Source: Haemonchus contortus (Eukaryota > Nematoda > Chromadorea > Rhabditida > Trichostrongylidae). Taken from it: a stretch of DNA of 64,000 nucleotides. The notes beneath the pieces are model-generated. The model saw only the letters and a program-made list of their open reading frames with translations, searched no databases and was not told where the DNA came from. Shown here piece after piece: positions 1-10,794 of the stretch. The position numbers were made by a program, and so were the translations under genes. The stretch covers positions 41,496,240-41,560,239 of the forward strand of contig LS997564.1 in the NCBI GenBank assembly GCA_000469685.2. The letters run 5' to 3'. Position 1 is the first letter of the stretch. Each line of letters begins with the position of its first letter.

Positions 1-177
1 GCTCCACTACTTAACGCGAGGACGTCGATGGAGGAATTGTGATGGCTTGGTATGACCTGGCTGGCCCACTCCCCACGTATTCACCTCACCTCACCCCATA
101 TGACCACCATACTTTCCGAAGCCACATGCTTGTTCGAAAGGGAAAAAATCCAACAAAAAATCAGATTCAACAATTTG

Positions 178-3100
178 TCAAGAAGTCGAATAGGTAGACG
201 ACGAATGGATTGCGTCTCTTTCTTCTGAAGGAATGGCATCAGTGCCCTGTGCGGCAGATGGAGAAACATTGTGGCCAATAAAAGCCACCATCCTGGTTAC
301 TAATCCGAGTTTATTATTGTGGATATTTTGTGTTGAAAAAACTGGCTCAATTTTCTCCAAACTTTCCGGACACCATATTACCATTTTTTACTTTCTTGAA
401 GTCTTCTTAGATTTTTCGAAGCCAGACGATTTTAACGCTTTTCCCCACCATTGCACGCGCACTGTGGATTCTACTTATTTCACTTGAACTAGATACCTTA
501 GGATAATCGTGAACTGTACCTTTATATCGTTTTCAATACTTTTCAACATATGGACTCATCTTAATCCACGTGCGTGATTCGCTGTTGAACTGAATGCGGA
601 GAAAGTGAACAGCCGATGAGCAATGGCAGGACATATATTTCCGTAAGGGAACGTCTTCACTGTTCTTCTCCATGCCGACGACTTTATGACACCGTTGTTG
701 CAGTGCGGCTCAGTATCGAAATCATTCAATGCAATATTGTGAAGTTAATGGCTTTGGCGGTGGAACAGGTACCAAAAAAGCAGCGATAAGGGGCATTTTT
801 AGTTGAATGGCCACCACGGCTAAATCGTTTCGTTTAGCAGGCTATTTGTTGGGCATGTGTGGTGTAACTTTGACTCGATGTCCGCTCGAAAGCGGAGTTC
901 CACGTTCTCGCAGAAGCGGTACTCTGCAATGGCTCCGATGCCTTTCGTATATAAGCCTAAGTAGATTTCCAAGCGGGCCATCCACCGTTGAAGATTTGGT
1001 TATTCACAGTTCTTCTCTGTCTAGACGACTGCTTCTGCTGAGGTTTCATGGGTAAAACTTGTCGGTTTATGTTCGCAAAGGTGGCGATTACTGATAATCA
1101 CTGATAAGTCATCGGTACGCGGCGACGAACACCTTTCTGTTTCATGGACAGCAAACCCTTTTCAGTCTTTACGATGGCTTCCCCCTTCTGTTCTTTTTCA
1201 AGCTTTGCAAATCTGCAAAAGTGCTGGAAAACCCACGGCACAGTTCTCGCGACAGCTTGACGGAATACCATCATAAAGCTTTTTGTTCTCATCAAAAGGG
1301 CCAATCCTCTTAATTTGCCCTCTGAAGCAGAACAAATGGAAACGGGTATTACAGGAAGACTATGGATATACGTTAGGTGTTTTCACTACGTAACGGGTTT
1401 GAACTCGAGCGCCATCGCTAGGGTTTGAGCCCGTTACGTAATGAAACAGCTAACGCGGAGAGACAACTAGCTAGCTAAAGATCGCCGCGTGCCAAGTTGA
1501 TGGCCCTTGTTTCTATTAGCATGTTCCTTTTTATTGACCAGAGAATCCGATACCGTGAGTAATCGTTATGATCGCCTGGGGGTTACTGTATCAGTGCGGG
1601 AAGACCTAGGAGCGAATCAATAGCTGCGAAAAGAAGGGGGTTCTGCCGGTCAGCGTCAAATCGCCCCGGTGCATTCAGCGGAGTACTGGATGGGATTGAT
1701 CTGCTACAGTATCTCTATTGTGGAAAAGAGTGGAAGTAAACACATTCACCCTCGTCTTACGAGAAAGTGCTGAAATCGCTTATATGAGTGGTTTGTTTTA
1801 TGGGATGGATTATGAGAAACTCAAAGGTCCGTTCACTTTTCCGGGAGTTTGGCCACGGTGTACATAACTTTGTCCCGTCCCAAATAACAATCGAGACAAC
1901 GATGACCATCGCTTTGTTCCTCATTTTCCTTGTTTGGACTCGGGCTACGTTTTAACGGCAAGCGACCAACCAGTACCTTGATAGTTTACTGCTGATAATC
2001 CATATCACATCGGGAATATCAGCAACAAGCTATCAGGGTACTGGGTGAGATGCGGAGGTTACCGTTATCGAACAAGGAAGATCGACTCGTAAAACGACAC
2101 GTCGCCGCGAAATTATGGCGACCAAAAATCACTTTGCCGGAGAACAAAGCTCTTGCGAACGTGCTGTAGTACTGCTCTGTGAGTTTGTTAACTCTAGTTC
2201 CCTTCCTTTACAACTAGGTTTACCGCAAATTTCATTACAAGGTCGGGAAGAGTACTTTTTTGCTTGGGTGGAGAACGTACGCAATAACCTCCCCCTTTGT
2301 CAAGCAAGACTTCGCCAAGTGGGCGTGTTTCCACCAGCATTAATACTCGTACATTTGTTTGGCCTTTAATTCCTTTTAGAGGCAGAGATTTCTTCAGTTT
2401 GGTCATAAGTACCTAGGTGAGCGAGAAGAAAGAAGCCGTTGATGACAAGTTCAAGTAGATCCGGCAAGGTATCCATAAGAACGTATGTAACTCACCAGAG
2501 AGCCAATCTGGTAGTGATTAAGCTGTATCGGTGGTACAGTAGGAGGGCCCAACTTGGGCAACATGCTTGCCGGCCCACCACCGTTCAGAGAGGCGTCGAA
2601 ATTCGGCGGAGAAAACCTGAAATTGAACCTTTCAGTGAGCGAATACATTTGCACTTCTTTTACATGTAGCATTGACCGATTAGTTCGGTGCTAAATGAAA
2701 TTACCTACTGTTTTACCTACTCTTCTTCGCGCTTTTGATTTACTGGATGTCTCAGGCTTTAGGCGTATCTGGCGCACCCACTCGCAGCCACATTGCCATA
2801 AGTCGCTTCAACTGTCTTTTCAACGCTGCCCATGTAACACTATATCGCATAGGAAAACTCGTCCAAACCACATTCAGCATATCACTTGATGGCCAACTGG
2901 TGCTTTGTTACCGTTGATTCATATTTAAGTGAAGGGCAACCCCAATCAAGGGCAAAATATAAAGGTCATACAGTAACGCCTAGGAAGTAACGAAACGATG
3001 AAAATATCTGTGCGGGGGAAAACTCTTCTAAAGGAACAAAATGATTGCAACGGAAAGAATTGAGGTTTCGATTCTTCTGTGCAGAAGTCTTCGTTTACAT

Positions 3101-4442
3101 TCATACATAATTATGCAATTTTATCAGCCTTATATTTTAATTCACATTTCCAACGGTTTGGCTTATCGTTTATTTTCTTTCTCGGAGATACAGCCCTTAC
3201 TCCAAGCAGTTACACCAGGAAAGGAGCTTGTCGAATGCTTGTTGAGCATCTTCTTCCCTTTTAGGAGGAAAACATACGATACATTCAACGAATTTCCTTT
3301 CGTAGAAATAGAAATTATTCAACGATACACATACACGATACACATAACTCAATGAATATCTCACCCAATCAGTAATCGTTTGGGATTTTTCCAAGAAGAA
3401 AAGTTCTTTAGGCATCTTATTTTCAGTTCAAGTAATTACTATCATTGTCACTGTATGACTTGGACAAGTTGCCGGCAAGAAGCTTCGTCATTTGGGCGAG
3501 ACGATTGAAATATAGGCCCAATGACAATATGGCTAAAGGATCGAGCCTAAGGCGGGAAATGCAATACTACAGCGACGAACAGCGAGATTTCAAAAAGAAA
3601 AAAGTATCGTGGTCCCTTTCACCCCGTAGTCACTCCCTTCCTAGACCTCTTACGGACTGTTTTGTTCATCTCCGGTGTATCAGAGCCAAATTTTGTAGAA
3701 TTGCGGTCATAGCACCAGCGAAACGGTATGTATCTAAGCTCGTGGCACACCCGCTAATTTTGTCGCCTCTGTTATTGTTAGTATTTGCTGACTTTACTGG
3801 ATAGAGACTCACTTCATCGCCGCATAGGGATCCGATGACGGAGGAGAATGGGATTGCAGTAGCGAAACGATAGAACCGATTTCACGATTCCTGAAGAGAG
3901 CTAGTCAGCGCTCGGTGTATAATAACCCAGTAAAATGAAAATGGGAAATGAAGAGGCACCAGTTCTTTTTTATGAAGTTACTGTATCATGGAAAGGACTA
4001 TCGCGAGTAAAGTTCAAATATAGATATCACAATAGAAATGTGGAAACGGATCTCAAGTCATAAACCATAGGCACGGGTATCTCACTTCGTCTAACGTCTA
4101 TGTGGTTGGTTCATCGTTTGGCATCTGTAGCACGGGTATCTCACTTCGTCTAACGTCTATGTGGTTGGTTCATCGTTTGGAATCTGTAGCAGAACATCCC
4201 ACCCACTTCTGTGTTGATAGAAACAACTGTTAGAATAGTCCGCTGTGCTCCTCTTTTCACGTGATTCATTCATACTCCATACCTATTTGGGTCGTAGTAG
4301 TCCTGCGGTGGGCTATGCTGATTCGGTCGAGGAACCGGTTTCGCATATTGGACTTGGCCGCCGCTGGTTTGCGGCTGTTGTTCATGCCCGCTCCATGAGG
4401 TATCCATTGGCAGATTGTCCTGACCATCCATGCGTATAATGT
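178..4442 (-). CDS. Unrecognised multi-exon gene, 3' part
   Basis: Five minus-strand exons fit together in phase: 4283-4442, 3216-3257, 2496-2616, 1133-1223 and 178-224, the last ending in TGA. Donors are GTATGG, GTGTAA, GTGAGT and GTGTTC; acceptors include TTTCCAG, AATTTCAG and CCTTCAG. The joined product is 152 residues after an incomplete first codon. It is rich in Gln, Pro, Ser and Gly at first (Q/P-rich stretch near residues 17-45, with PPQDYYDPN), then a short acidic/helical piece (EEDAQQAFDKLLSW), a Pro-rich stretch (KLGPPTVPPIQLNHYQ), a Lys/Glu-rich stretch and a Ser/Thr-rich tail. No family is recognised. Composition suggests a nuclear or adaptor protein tail, which is inference. The 5' end is missing; a possible further exon lies at 5150-5214. 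The first three exons are best supported; the last two rest on phase and splice sites only. Confidence 0.45.
1380..1447. repeat. Imperfect inverted repeat, ~25-bp arms
   Basis: Arms 1380-1404 and 1423-1447 share the core TTACGTAACGGG in opposite orientation, with a few mismatches and an 18-base loop. It lies in an intron of the minus-strand gene model. Probably a fold-back remnant; no other function seen. Confidence 0.5.
4071..4188. repeat. 59-bp tandem duplication
   Basis: Two adjacent copies of a 59-base unit (4071-4129 and 4130-4188) differ at one base near the end (GGCATC against GGAATC). A recent local duplication between two exons of the minus-strand gene. Confidence 0.85.
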
Positions 4443-5149
4443 CTGGAAACCGATAAAATCATAACAAAAATTATGTGAAAAAGGGATAGTGGTGACTAAT
4501 TCTTGAAGAGATTTATGCAGTTATTTACAATGGAACATTATGGGACGGAAATAGTCGGACAGTGGAAAGTACGCAATGCGGCTTTTGTCGCGGTCTTACA
4601 CAGGTAGAAATAGCGACTATGGGTATTGAAAGACTTGCAGGTTTAATAGCGCAAGGGTTAATCTCTGATGAAATTAAATAAAACAAGATATGAAACATTC
4701 AAAGGTATTTTTGTTTTCAATCGATTGTAGGAAATTAGGCCTAGCCCCCAGCGGATCAGGGTCATGAGCCCCCCACGACCCACGAGCCCTCCCATTTCAG
4801 TACCGATTCTTGTAGGGGGTCAAATTGCATGAAATCGTCTTTGGCTTATTCCTCCCTTCTTCATCCTTTCCAGAAATGATTATATAGTGGACGATAAGTG
4901 GTAAGCTTAGATATTTCAATAGTCAGAAACTCACCGTACATCTCCCTCTCCAACTCGTTTACTATACTACAATGGGTCCCAAACGGAAAATTCACCATAG
5001 TGACTGAGCGAGTGCCAGCCGCCAATGACAATGAGACAAGCTGTGCTGGCGGGTGTTATCTCGACGAAAATACGAACAAATTCTGGGGGGGCGGGGAGGG
5101 GGGGGGATTGAAGGGGGAATTCCCGATAGGCAAATATTTGTTTACTTAC

Positions 5150-5214
5150 CTGTAATGTCTTCGAGATTCGTCTCCAGTGACAGGAATGGATCCGAGACGG
5201 GAATTTCTGTGAAA
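5150..5214 (-). CDS. Candidate upstream exon (minus strand)
   Basis: A 65-base open stretch bounded by an acceptor (ATACAG) and a consensus donor GTAAGT on the minus strand. It reads FHRNSRLGSIPVTGDESRR and onward, a polar, basic sequence. It starts in phase 0 and ends with two bases over, which does not directly match the next exon at 4283-4442, so at least one further exon would be needed if both belong to one gene. It could also belong to something else or be chance. Confidence 0.25.
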
Positions 5215-8200
5215 CTGTATTCCATCCCAACAGTAAATCATAGAATATTTAGGCCATAGAAATCTGGAAAACTCAGTAGCTGAACAGTCAAGTATGAGGG
5301 CTAATTTGGTGTTGAGGCAAGAAGAAAGACACATGATAATGAATTGTAGCAATAGCAAAACCGTCCGAGTGCAAATGGCCAGAAGTGCAGCTTCAGTAAA
5401 ATAAAAAGAAATGCTGACTGCAGTCATATTGTGATTTTCATGTGATCACGGCGAATCCCTTTCAGTCTCGCTTTAGACTGAATTGATGAGGTTGATGGTG
5501 CTCAGCGGTGATAATCAAATGCTTATCACCAACTAATTTAGAAAATATTTGCCACAGTAGCTAGAGGAAGGTGCTGACGTTGCTGAGGTCACTTTTTTCC
5601 AGTGGTTCATGTCGTCAAATCCCGTCAACCCATAAAAATGCCAGTGGTCATATAGTTGTTGGTGCTAAGAGAGCATCGCTACTGTTGTGTGAAGTGTATT
5701 GTAAATGAACTTCATATTTCTTTGGAGTAGTAGCCCAGTCCGCTACGTTGCTATGCTTGCCTGAAGGCACAGTTCACAATAATTTTGAGGTACCCGTTTT
5801 TATTCGAGAAGCGGAAGTATAGATTGGGAATAGTTCATCGATAGTGAAGAAAGTGAGAGAATTCGCCGATCTCGACAAAAATATGGCTCCTCAAAAGTAG
5901 GGAAAATAGGGGTTGGACGAGATTGCTGTGACGGAAATAACACGGACGGGGTATTCGGACAAGATTTCAGTCGTTGTTACTGCGCAGTGAGCTCACTACA
6001 TCAGGTTAAAACACTACAGAATTGTCTTTCACTGTCGCTATGGGTCATGACAGCTGTTTGAACTTCCTACGTGAATGCCTGTGAAACTCGTCCGAGGTTA
6101 TACACGGGCCAATCTTTGAGCCTTTATAACTCCCTAACTAAACCGTTTTCCAACTCAATCGTGCCAGATGTGGTATACGCGGGAGCCTCAAATTCATCCT
6201 GTGGGGGAATCGCAGAAACCATTTTCATCGTGAACTGTGCCTTTAACCGGGGTCGGAAGATGGGTGCGAAGAATTGGCGGTCTACTGTAATTTACCGTGT
6301 TCACGTGAATGTAAGCAGATCTCTGTTAAGCATCGACAAATAAAACCCCCCGATAAGAAGTAAGTGGAACATAACGAGCATAGGGAATACGCCACGGTGA
6401 TTACGAAAGGGGCGATTTTTGATACAAAAAGAAGGATTGGGATTTTTTTTTGTTTTGCCCTAATCGATGATATCAAATAATATTGAACGGTGTTGAAACA
6501 ATTCTTGTAGATGGTTCAAGTTCTATGATCCGAGCAACAGTAAGGCACAGTTCATGATATTTTTACAGTATCTCATTTAAGAAGAATAATGGAAGTGATA
6601 GACCAGAATAGTTCAGAAGTAAGGAAGAAAATTGGAAATCGGCGTATTCAGATGTATAGCAGGCCCCAAAAAAGGTACAATTTAGGGTTGGATGCGAATA
6701 TGACGACAGAACTTGAATGGAAGAGTATTTGGACGAGCTGTCCAAATGTTCGCGCCATTGCATGCATCTGTTGCAGTAAGCTGCCTGCGTGCAAGGCGTG
6801 GGTCCCGGTGCGAATGGTGCAGCCTCTACAACTTTTATAATGCTTAACAACTCGTCCGCCTTGTGTGTGTACGTCGGCTAGGTCGGATTTGGGTCCCTAC
6901 GCCCTATCCTGGCCGATTTTCGACCCGATAATTTTCCTCAGGCCACCCTTGCAGGTCACAGTCTCATACGAAGAAGAAATTTTAGAAACCATTCTTAACG
7001 TGAACTTTTCATTATTTTGGTGCGAATACCTGGTTCAGTTGGCGGATATCATGGTTTGGCTTAAACTTTGGGGTACTCGTTATGCACCTAACCTTTGCAT
7101 GAAATCTTATGACTTTTCAAAGCGTTTTGTGGAGCCCTGGAGAGGGATTCTTCTCTTTTTTTTTTATGAAAAGTCTTCATGCTTAGCAATGATCGAAGTA
7201 GTTGGCGTGGACAGAGCTCTTATCGAATTTTTTTCGAGGCAAAAAAATCTAATCGCGATGGAAATATTCACGAAATGCCACTCAATGTTGACTTTTTAGG
7301 TTGTAAAAACAAATCATTTTTGGTCCTCATGAGGTTTATCTGCCCACAGAATAACATCGAATGTGTTTCAGTGGTAAATTCCGATTCTTTGGATTCCGGT
7401 GCTTCAAACATATGGAAACAGAAAGCACTTTCGCACGATGATAACTTCAGCCAAATCTATCTGAGTTCGAAGTATTGAGGTGGATAAAAGTAAGTTAAAA
7501 AAATATGAACGAGGCCAAGAGAGCCGACGGCCATTATGGCCGTCTGTCAACATCGTCTTACAAATGTATGGAAGATCGAAGTATAAGAAATCTTCACTCG
7601 AATTACAAGCTCTACAATGCATACTATGAAGGCAGTTGCTGTCACATCAGAAACCTCCAACCTTTAGCAATGTGAAACGATGAGTTTACTTTGAGAGTAA
7701 ACAGTGAAGATGATGGCTTATCTTACTTTTCAGAGCACTGTTCACGAGGTTCAATATCAAAACGAATGGAAAATAAGAGAAAAAACATACACGAAGACGT
7801 GAAAAGTGGCAGTCAGTAGAACCGCGAAAAGTATGGAGCAACAAACAAAAGTTTCCGGAAACTCCAAAAAAGTGCTTACCAATGAGATTTTCAAGGATTA
7901 CGATAAGAAGTGATAAATTCTAGAATCATCGTCCAAGAAGGCTTCTAGGAAGCCACGGAAGAGTGTCAGCTACAAAGGGCATGGGCGTTTGAACACGAAA
8001 AACGAATAAGCACATAGTCAGACTGACACGTTGATCAGTAATCACTGATAAAACAACTCTGTCCCCCCCCCTCCTGTTCTTCTTTGGTAACGATCAATAA
8101 CGTTGGTCGAAAAGCGCATCGCTGATAACAGCAGCAACGGATCGCAAAAGGAGCGTCGCGAAACGAACAAGTGCATATTCCAAGAATTCCATGAAGGAAG

Positions 8201-8927
8201 GCCCATTCGCAGAGACGCGCCGTGCAACAGATGCCTACTATTACATTCCTGTTTAGAAGTGTAGAAGAATCAATGGGACAATTCGATCAGGACTTACCTG
8301 GAATCTGAAAGTCCCCAGAACTACGAAAGGCCGAAGGTATAATAGTTCCGACTTTTTTACCCAGATTCTTTCCGCGCTTATCTAGCGGAGTGACTAAAAG
8401 TTGGTGAGAGACGCATAAACCATGGGCTGATCAACCTCCAGGGATTGCGCCATGCTTTCAACTTTCACTCATAAACCAGAAGCAGTTCATTTGTGCATTA
8501 AAGCTAAGTAATTCCATAAACCAAAATTCATATAAGTACGTTTAGTTCTACAAAGTTATATCAATTTATTCGGTTGAGAACTGAACACCATATTCGACGA
8601 AAAATCTCGAGCCATATGGCGTAGTGAAGCTGGAAGTGGGATACACATTGGGATTGAAAATCTATATGAAATGGTGCCGAGTACAACGATTTGTTAAAAG
8701 AAGGCTGAGTCATAAATAAAAGTTATTTTTGGCTTATTTCCATATTTTGTTTTTAACGAAGCAAGTGTTTTGATCGAAAGTAATTTCTAAAATTAGTTCC
8801 TTCAAAAATGATCTTTATCGCTTTAAAAATCGATCTGAGACCCTTACTAACCTTTGCTCAATTTGTAATCTATGGAAGATGAACCATATTAAAGCTGCCT
8901 GGGAAAATATTGACGGAGAGGATCACG
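5215..8927. other. Stretch without a supported gene
   Basis: No reading frame here combines length, splice signals and protein-like composition. The longest open stretch (6865-7299) has no recognisable motif and sits beside GC-rich repeat-like DNA. Confidence 0.5.
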
Positions 8928-9018
8928 TTTTTAATTTGATTTATTAATTTAAATTCACATTTACTGACTGCTTCTCAGTCAGTAAATGTGAATTTAAATT
9001 AATAAATCAAATTAAAAA
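8928..9018. repeat. Perfect 43-bp inverted repeat with 5-base loop
   Basis: Arms 8928-8970 and 8976-9018 are exact reverse complements around the loop CTTCT. The outer part is very A/T rich (TTTAATTTGATTTATTAA), the inner part is less so (CACATTTACTGACTG). No transposase or flanking duplication is obvious. It may be a fold-back MITE, a young inverted duplication, a hairpin RNA source or an assembly artefact. Confidence 0.9.
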
Positions 9019-9526
9019 AGTAACCTAGTGAATTTAAGGCAAAACTCGGAGGCGTTAGAATACTACTGTTATAGCCAAAGCCCCAAAGTTGATAAGGTCC
9101 CCCAGAAATCTAGGAAAATCGTCTGCTAACTTTTTCAAATTTTTTACGTCGTTCCTTCGAAGAAATACATTACCCTATGATCTAATGAAATAAATTCGAA
9201 AAGTTCATAAAAAAAGTAGTTTGCAGGCTGATCTGAGTCATGAGTTCGAGCGTCGAAAATGTTGTAATGTGGACGACCACGAGGCCACAACCGGCAGCAC
9301 GTGACGGCCCCGTCTGTCGCGGTCTCCGTCGATGGTCTGGCTAGGTATCAACTATATCAGGTAACTTGTGTTGCCGTTAGGTAACCGGATTTAACAATGA
9401 TGACATCATTCGCCTTTCGAGGCATACTTTTTTTTCGGGGTTTACTTCCGACGGCTATTCCGCAAAGGTACGGGAAAGAAGGGGAGCAGCAGCGAAAAAT
9501 CGAACCCTTTTCTACTTCCCATTCAC

Positions 9527-9647
9527 GGTGCTATTTATAATCTGAGGGGCGGCTGCGAAGACCGCTGCGGGACCGCAATACCGTAACCCGCGCCGCGCTC
9601 ATGTGCTTCGTTGCAGCTGGCCTAAATTTTGTTAGGTCAGCTGTTAC
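9527..9647. repeat. Left arm of a 120-bp inverted repeat pair
   Basis: This segment matches 10675-10794 in reverse orientation with few differences. Shared blocks are TATTTATAATCTGAGGGGCG, CGGGACCGCAATACCG, CGCGCCGCGCTCATGTGCTT and TTAGGTCAGCTGTTAC. The pair encloses about 1.03 kb that holds the bL36m gene. Each arm has a TATA-like TATTTATA at its outer end and a small CCTAA...TTAGG stem at its inner end. Confidence 0.85.
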
Positions 9648-10147
9648 TGCGACCCTCGTGCGACCCTTGTCCTTCGTGGTCGGTTTTCCTATGGGTAACT
9701 AATTGAACAATGAGTATGAGTTGTTTAAGCAGCCTCGTAGTTGTGGGTAACATTGATGTGGTATATTATTTGCAACACGTGACTTGGTCAAAGGCTCCAT
9801 CGGCTGAGTATGTGTAAGTTAGGTGAGAAAAGTATGTTCTTATATCGAAAATGATAAAGAAGTCATATGATCTCCGTTCCAAAATACAGTTCCTGCCCTC
9901 CATCCCTTCGTACTATCATGACCAAAGAAAAAATATCAAAGGACGGGAATAAGTGAGTTCCACGAGTCTACAAATTGCTATCAGCAATTGTTGAAATTCC
10001 TCTGCCATTCAGATTTTTTAGGTGGAAACGTTAATTAAATTAATGGTCGAACGTTTCGATGTGGTACCCATCTTCATAGGCCAGGCGCCATCGTTAAAGC
10101 GGATAGAAGCCGCTGTCGCCACGGGCGACTCTCAATAGCGAAAAACA

Positions 10148-10369
10148 ATGCCCACGTACAACGCAATACAGAGGAAAAATTCTTCTGCAGTGCTGTTATT
10201 AGATTTCACCAATAGACCCACTTCTATGCTTTTTCACGTTAAATCCCGCTTAAAGCTACGATGCAAACACTGCTACTTTATTCGTGTGAATGGACGCCTT
10301 CATGTTGAATGCACTGAACATCCACGACATAAAGCGAGGGAAATATTTAATGTCAAGCTACTTTGGTAG
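10148..10369 (+). CDS. mrpl-36: Mitochondrial ribosomal protein bL36m
   Basis: A 73-residue open frame whose C-terminal half is the bL36 fold: LKLRCKHCYFIRVNGRLHVE followed by C-TEH-PRHK. The zinc-ribbon ligands Cys-X2-Cys, a later Cys and a His before PRHK are all present, as in bacterial L36 and animal MRPL36. The protein belongs to the large subunit of the mitochondrial ribosome. The ~30 residues before the ribbon would serve as a mitochondrial presequence. A second Met at 10226 is preceded at a distance by a TTCTGCAG acceptor-like site, so a shorter product is possible. No intron is needed. The gene stands alone between two 120-bp inverted repeats (9527-9647, 10675-10794). Family call is strong; the start is uncertain. 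Confidence 0.8.
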   Translation: MPTYNAIQRKNSSAVLLLDFTNRPTSMLFHVKSRLKLRCKHCYFIRVNGRLHVECTEHPRHKAREIFNVKLLW

Positions 10370-10674
10370 ATAGTCGGTATTACAGAGAAGGTGAAGATAC
10401 ATAAATAAGCCCTCCTTATAGACGAAAAACCCTACGGAACGTGCTGTCTCATGTTTATTTAATGGCATAAATATAAGTCAACATGTCTGTATGATTCAAC
10501 TTGAGCAAAAAAGACGATAGAACTGCAACTAGACGACAACAACTACAAGTTTCGTTCATATAATAAAAACTTTATGGATCCAACTGGAACACCTATCATA
10601 ATGACTTAGAGGTGAATCCATGCGGGCCATTTCACTTTGCCTATCCATACTCGCTTGTGATTCCTTTGAGTCAC

Positions 10675-10794
10675 GTAACAGCTGACCTAAAAAATTTAGG
10701 CCTGCTGCAACTAAGCACATGAGCGCGGCGCGGGTTACGGTATTGCGGTCCCGCAGCGAACTTCGCAGCCGCCCCTCAGATTATAAATAGCACC
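10675..10794. repeat. Right arm of a 120-bp inverted repeat pair
   Basis: Reverse-complement partner of 9527-9647, with small indels (for example in the CCTAAA/TTTAGG stem). A TATAAATA box-like sequence lies at 10782-10789. Confidence 0.85.

Noticed and set aside
3445..3804. 119-codon frame on the plus strand
   Set aside because: Starts without ATG, has no recognisable domain, and lies opposite an intron of the better-supported minus-strand gene.
6865..7299. 144-codon plus-strand frame
   Set aside because: No motif, no splice context, and it overlaps repeat-like GC-rich DNA; treated as chance.
9620..9650. AATTTTG with a small stem, like an Sm site of a spliced-leader or snRNA gene
   Set aside because: No spliced-leader sequence nearby, and the word is altered in the other repeat arm.
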